A stretch of 6,173 bases of DNA from Niastella sp. (GTDB taxonomy: Bacteria; Bacteroidota; Bacteroidia; Chitinophagales; Chitinophagaceae), in the NCBI GenBank assembly GCA_021154515.1, contig JAJKIL010000401.1:1-6173 (forward strand), read 5' to 3'. How positions within the stretch are numbered: position 1 is the stretch's first letter; each line of letters opens with the position of its first letter. The position numbers and the translations under genes were made by a program. Shown one piece after another: positions 5,582 to 6,173 of this stretch. Under the pieces are notes generated by a model. The model had not been told where the DNA came from. It ran no database searches and saw nothing but the letters and a program-made list of their open reading frames with translations.

Positions 5582-6173
5582 ATGAGAAGGTATCCACATA
5601 TAATTATTGCCTGTATTTTTTTAGGGCTAACGATGCTGCCTGCCTGTAAACGTTATCTCGACAGGGCGCCTGCAGCAGATGTTTCCCCAACCGACGCCTA
5701 TATAAACTTTACAAACTTCCAGGGTTTTACTGAAGAAATATATTCCCTGGTCCCTGAATACACCAGTAAAACCTGGGCTTGTGACTGGATCCTGGGTGAC
5801 GAGATCATTCATAAGACCGGTGTTACCTGGTTAAATGAACAATTGGATAATGGAGATTCCTGGTCCTGGACAACCGGCGAATGGATCTCCTGGCTGGATG
5901 CGCCCAACTATAATCCCGACCCAACCACTGGCTTTGGCAAAGGATTGTGGCCAAACTCCTGGTATGGCATTCATAAAACAAATTTAGGGTTGGCCAACCT
6001 CGATAAACTCGATGGTACGCAGGAAGAGAAAGATCTGATCAAAGGCCAGTTATTGTTTTTCCGGGGCTGGTTTCATTTTCAGTTAATGACGTATTGGGGC
6101 GGCCTCCCATACATAGATACGGTTTTGTCGCCCAGCGCAAAATTAAATATGCCACGCCTGAGTTACCAGGAGA
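5582..6173 (+). CDS. SusD-like glycan-binding surface lipoprotein, N-terminal part (3' end outside window)
   Basis: 197 codons are open from the ATG at 5582-5584 to the right edge without a stop; family members are usually 480-600 residues, so about a third is seen. Residues 1-21 are a lipoprotein signal peptide (MRRYPH, hydrophobic core) with lipobox L19-P20-A21-C22; Cys22 would be lipidated, followed by KRYLD as in many SusD proteins. The family signature is at about 150-179: KDLIKGQLLFFRGWFHF and then YWGGLPYID, the helical TPR-like core next to the SusC partner. The segment is rich in Trp (11 of 197), including four within residues 94-104, which could contribute to sugar stacking. The gene begins 11 bases after the susC stop, the normal susC-susD pairing, and shares its start context GCTATATGA with the micro-ORF at 2261. 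It is expected to be the surface lid that captures glycan for SusC. Confidence 0.92.
   Translation, partial: MRRYPHIIIACIFLGLTMLPACKRYLDRAPAADVSPTDAYINFTNFQGFTEEIYSLVPEYTSKTWACDWILGDEIIHKTGVTWLNEQLDNGDSWSWTTGEWISWLDAPNYNPDPTTGFGKGLWPNSWYGIHKTNLGLANLDKLDGTQEEKDLIKGQLLFFRGWFHFQLMTYWGGLPYIDTVLSPSAKLNMPRLSYQE

Noticed and set aside
1..6173. CRISPR array, tRNA, rRNA, insertion sequence or attachment site
   Set aside because: No regularly spaced repeats, cloverleaf-like sequence, transposase gene or terminal inverted repeats were seen on either strand.

Overview
The window is most likely from a Bacteroidota chromosome, probably a soil or plant-polysaccharide degrader of the Chitinophagaceae type (Chitinophaga or Niastella-like). 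The evidence is a SusC/SusD outer-membrane pair, a start-codon context without Shine-Dalgarno sites, and a promoter match to the Bacteroidota consensus (TTG plus TAnnTTTG). The genus is inferred from the general character of the proteins, not from a marker gene.

Layout, all on the + strand: (1) 2-727, the C-terminal 241 residues of a glycoside hydrolase family 9 (GH9) enzyme whose start lies left of the window; (2) 738-2084, a complete secreted GH43 enzyme with a C-terminal CBM6-type carbohydrate-binding module, 10 bases after the GH9 stop and so probably co-transcribed; (3) 2085-2406, a 322-base intergenic leader holding a good Bacteroidota promoter, a palindrome, two pairs of short direct repeats, a five-codon micro-ORF and a GC-rich hairpin; (4) 2407-5570, a SusC-type TonB-dependent transporter gene split by a single-base frameshift at about 3778-3783; (5) 5582-6173, the first 197 codons of a SusD-type surface lipoprotein, running off the right edge.

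Together these are part of a polysaccharide utilization locus (PUL). SusD captures glycan at the cell surface, SusC imports it with TonB energy, and the GH9 and GH43 enzymes cut backbone and side chains. GH9 with GH43-CBM6 suggests a plant cell-wall target such as arabinoxylan, xyloglucan or a beta-glucan, but the substrate is inference. The promoter between the hydrolases and susC suggests that susC-susD starts its own transcription unit.

Nothing here looks like a wholly new system. The points most worth a second look are the susC frameshift (real mutation or assembly error) and the unusually structured leader upstream of susC.
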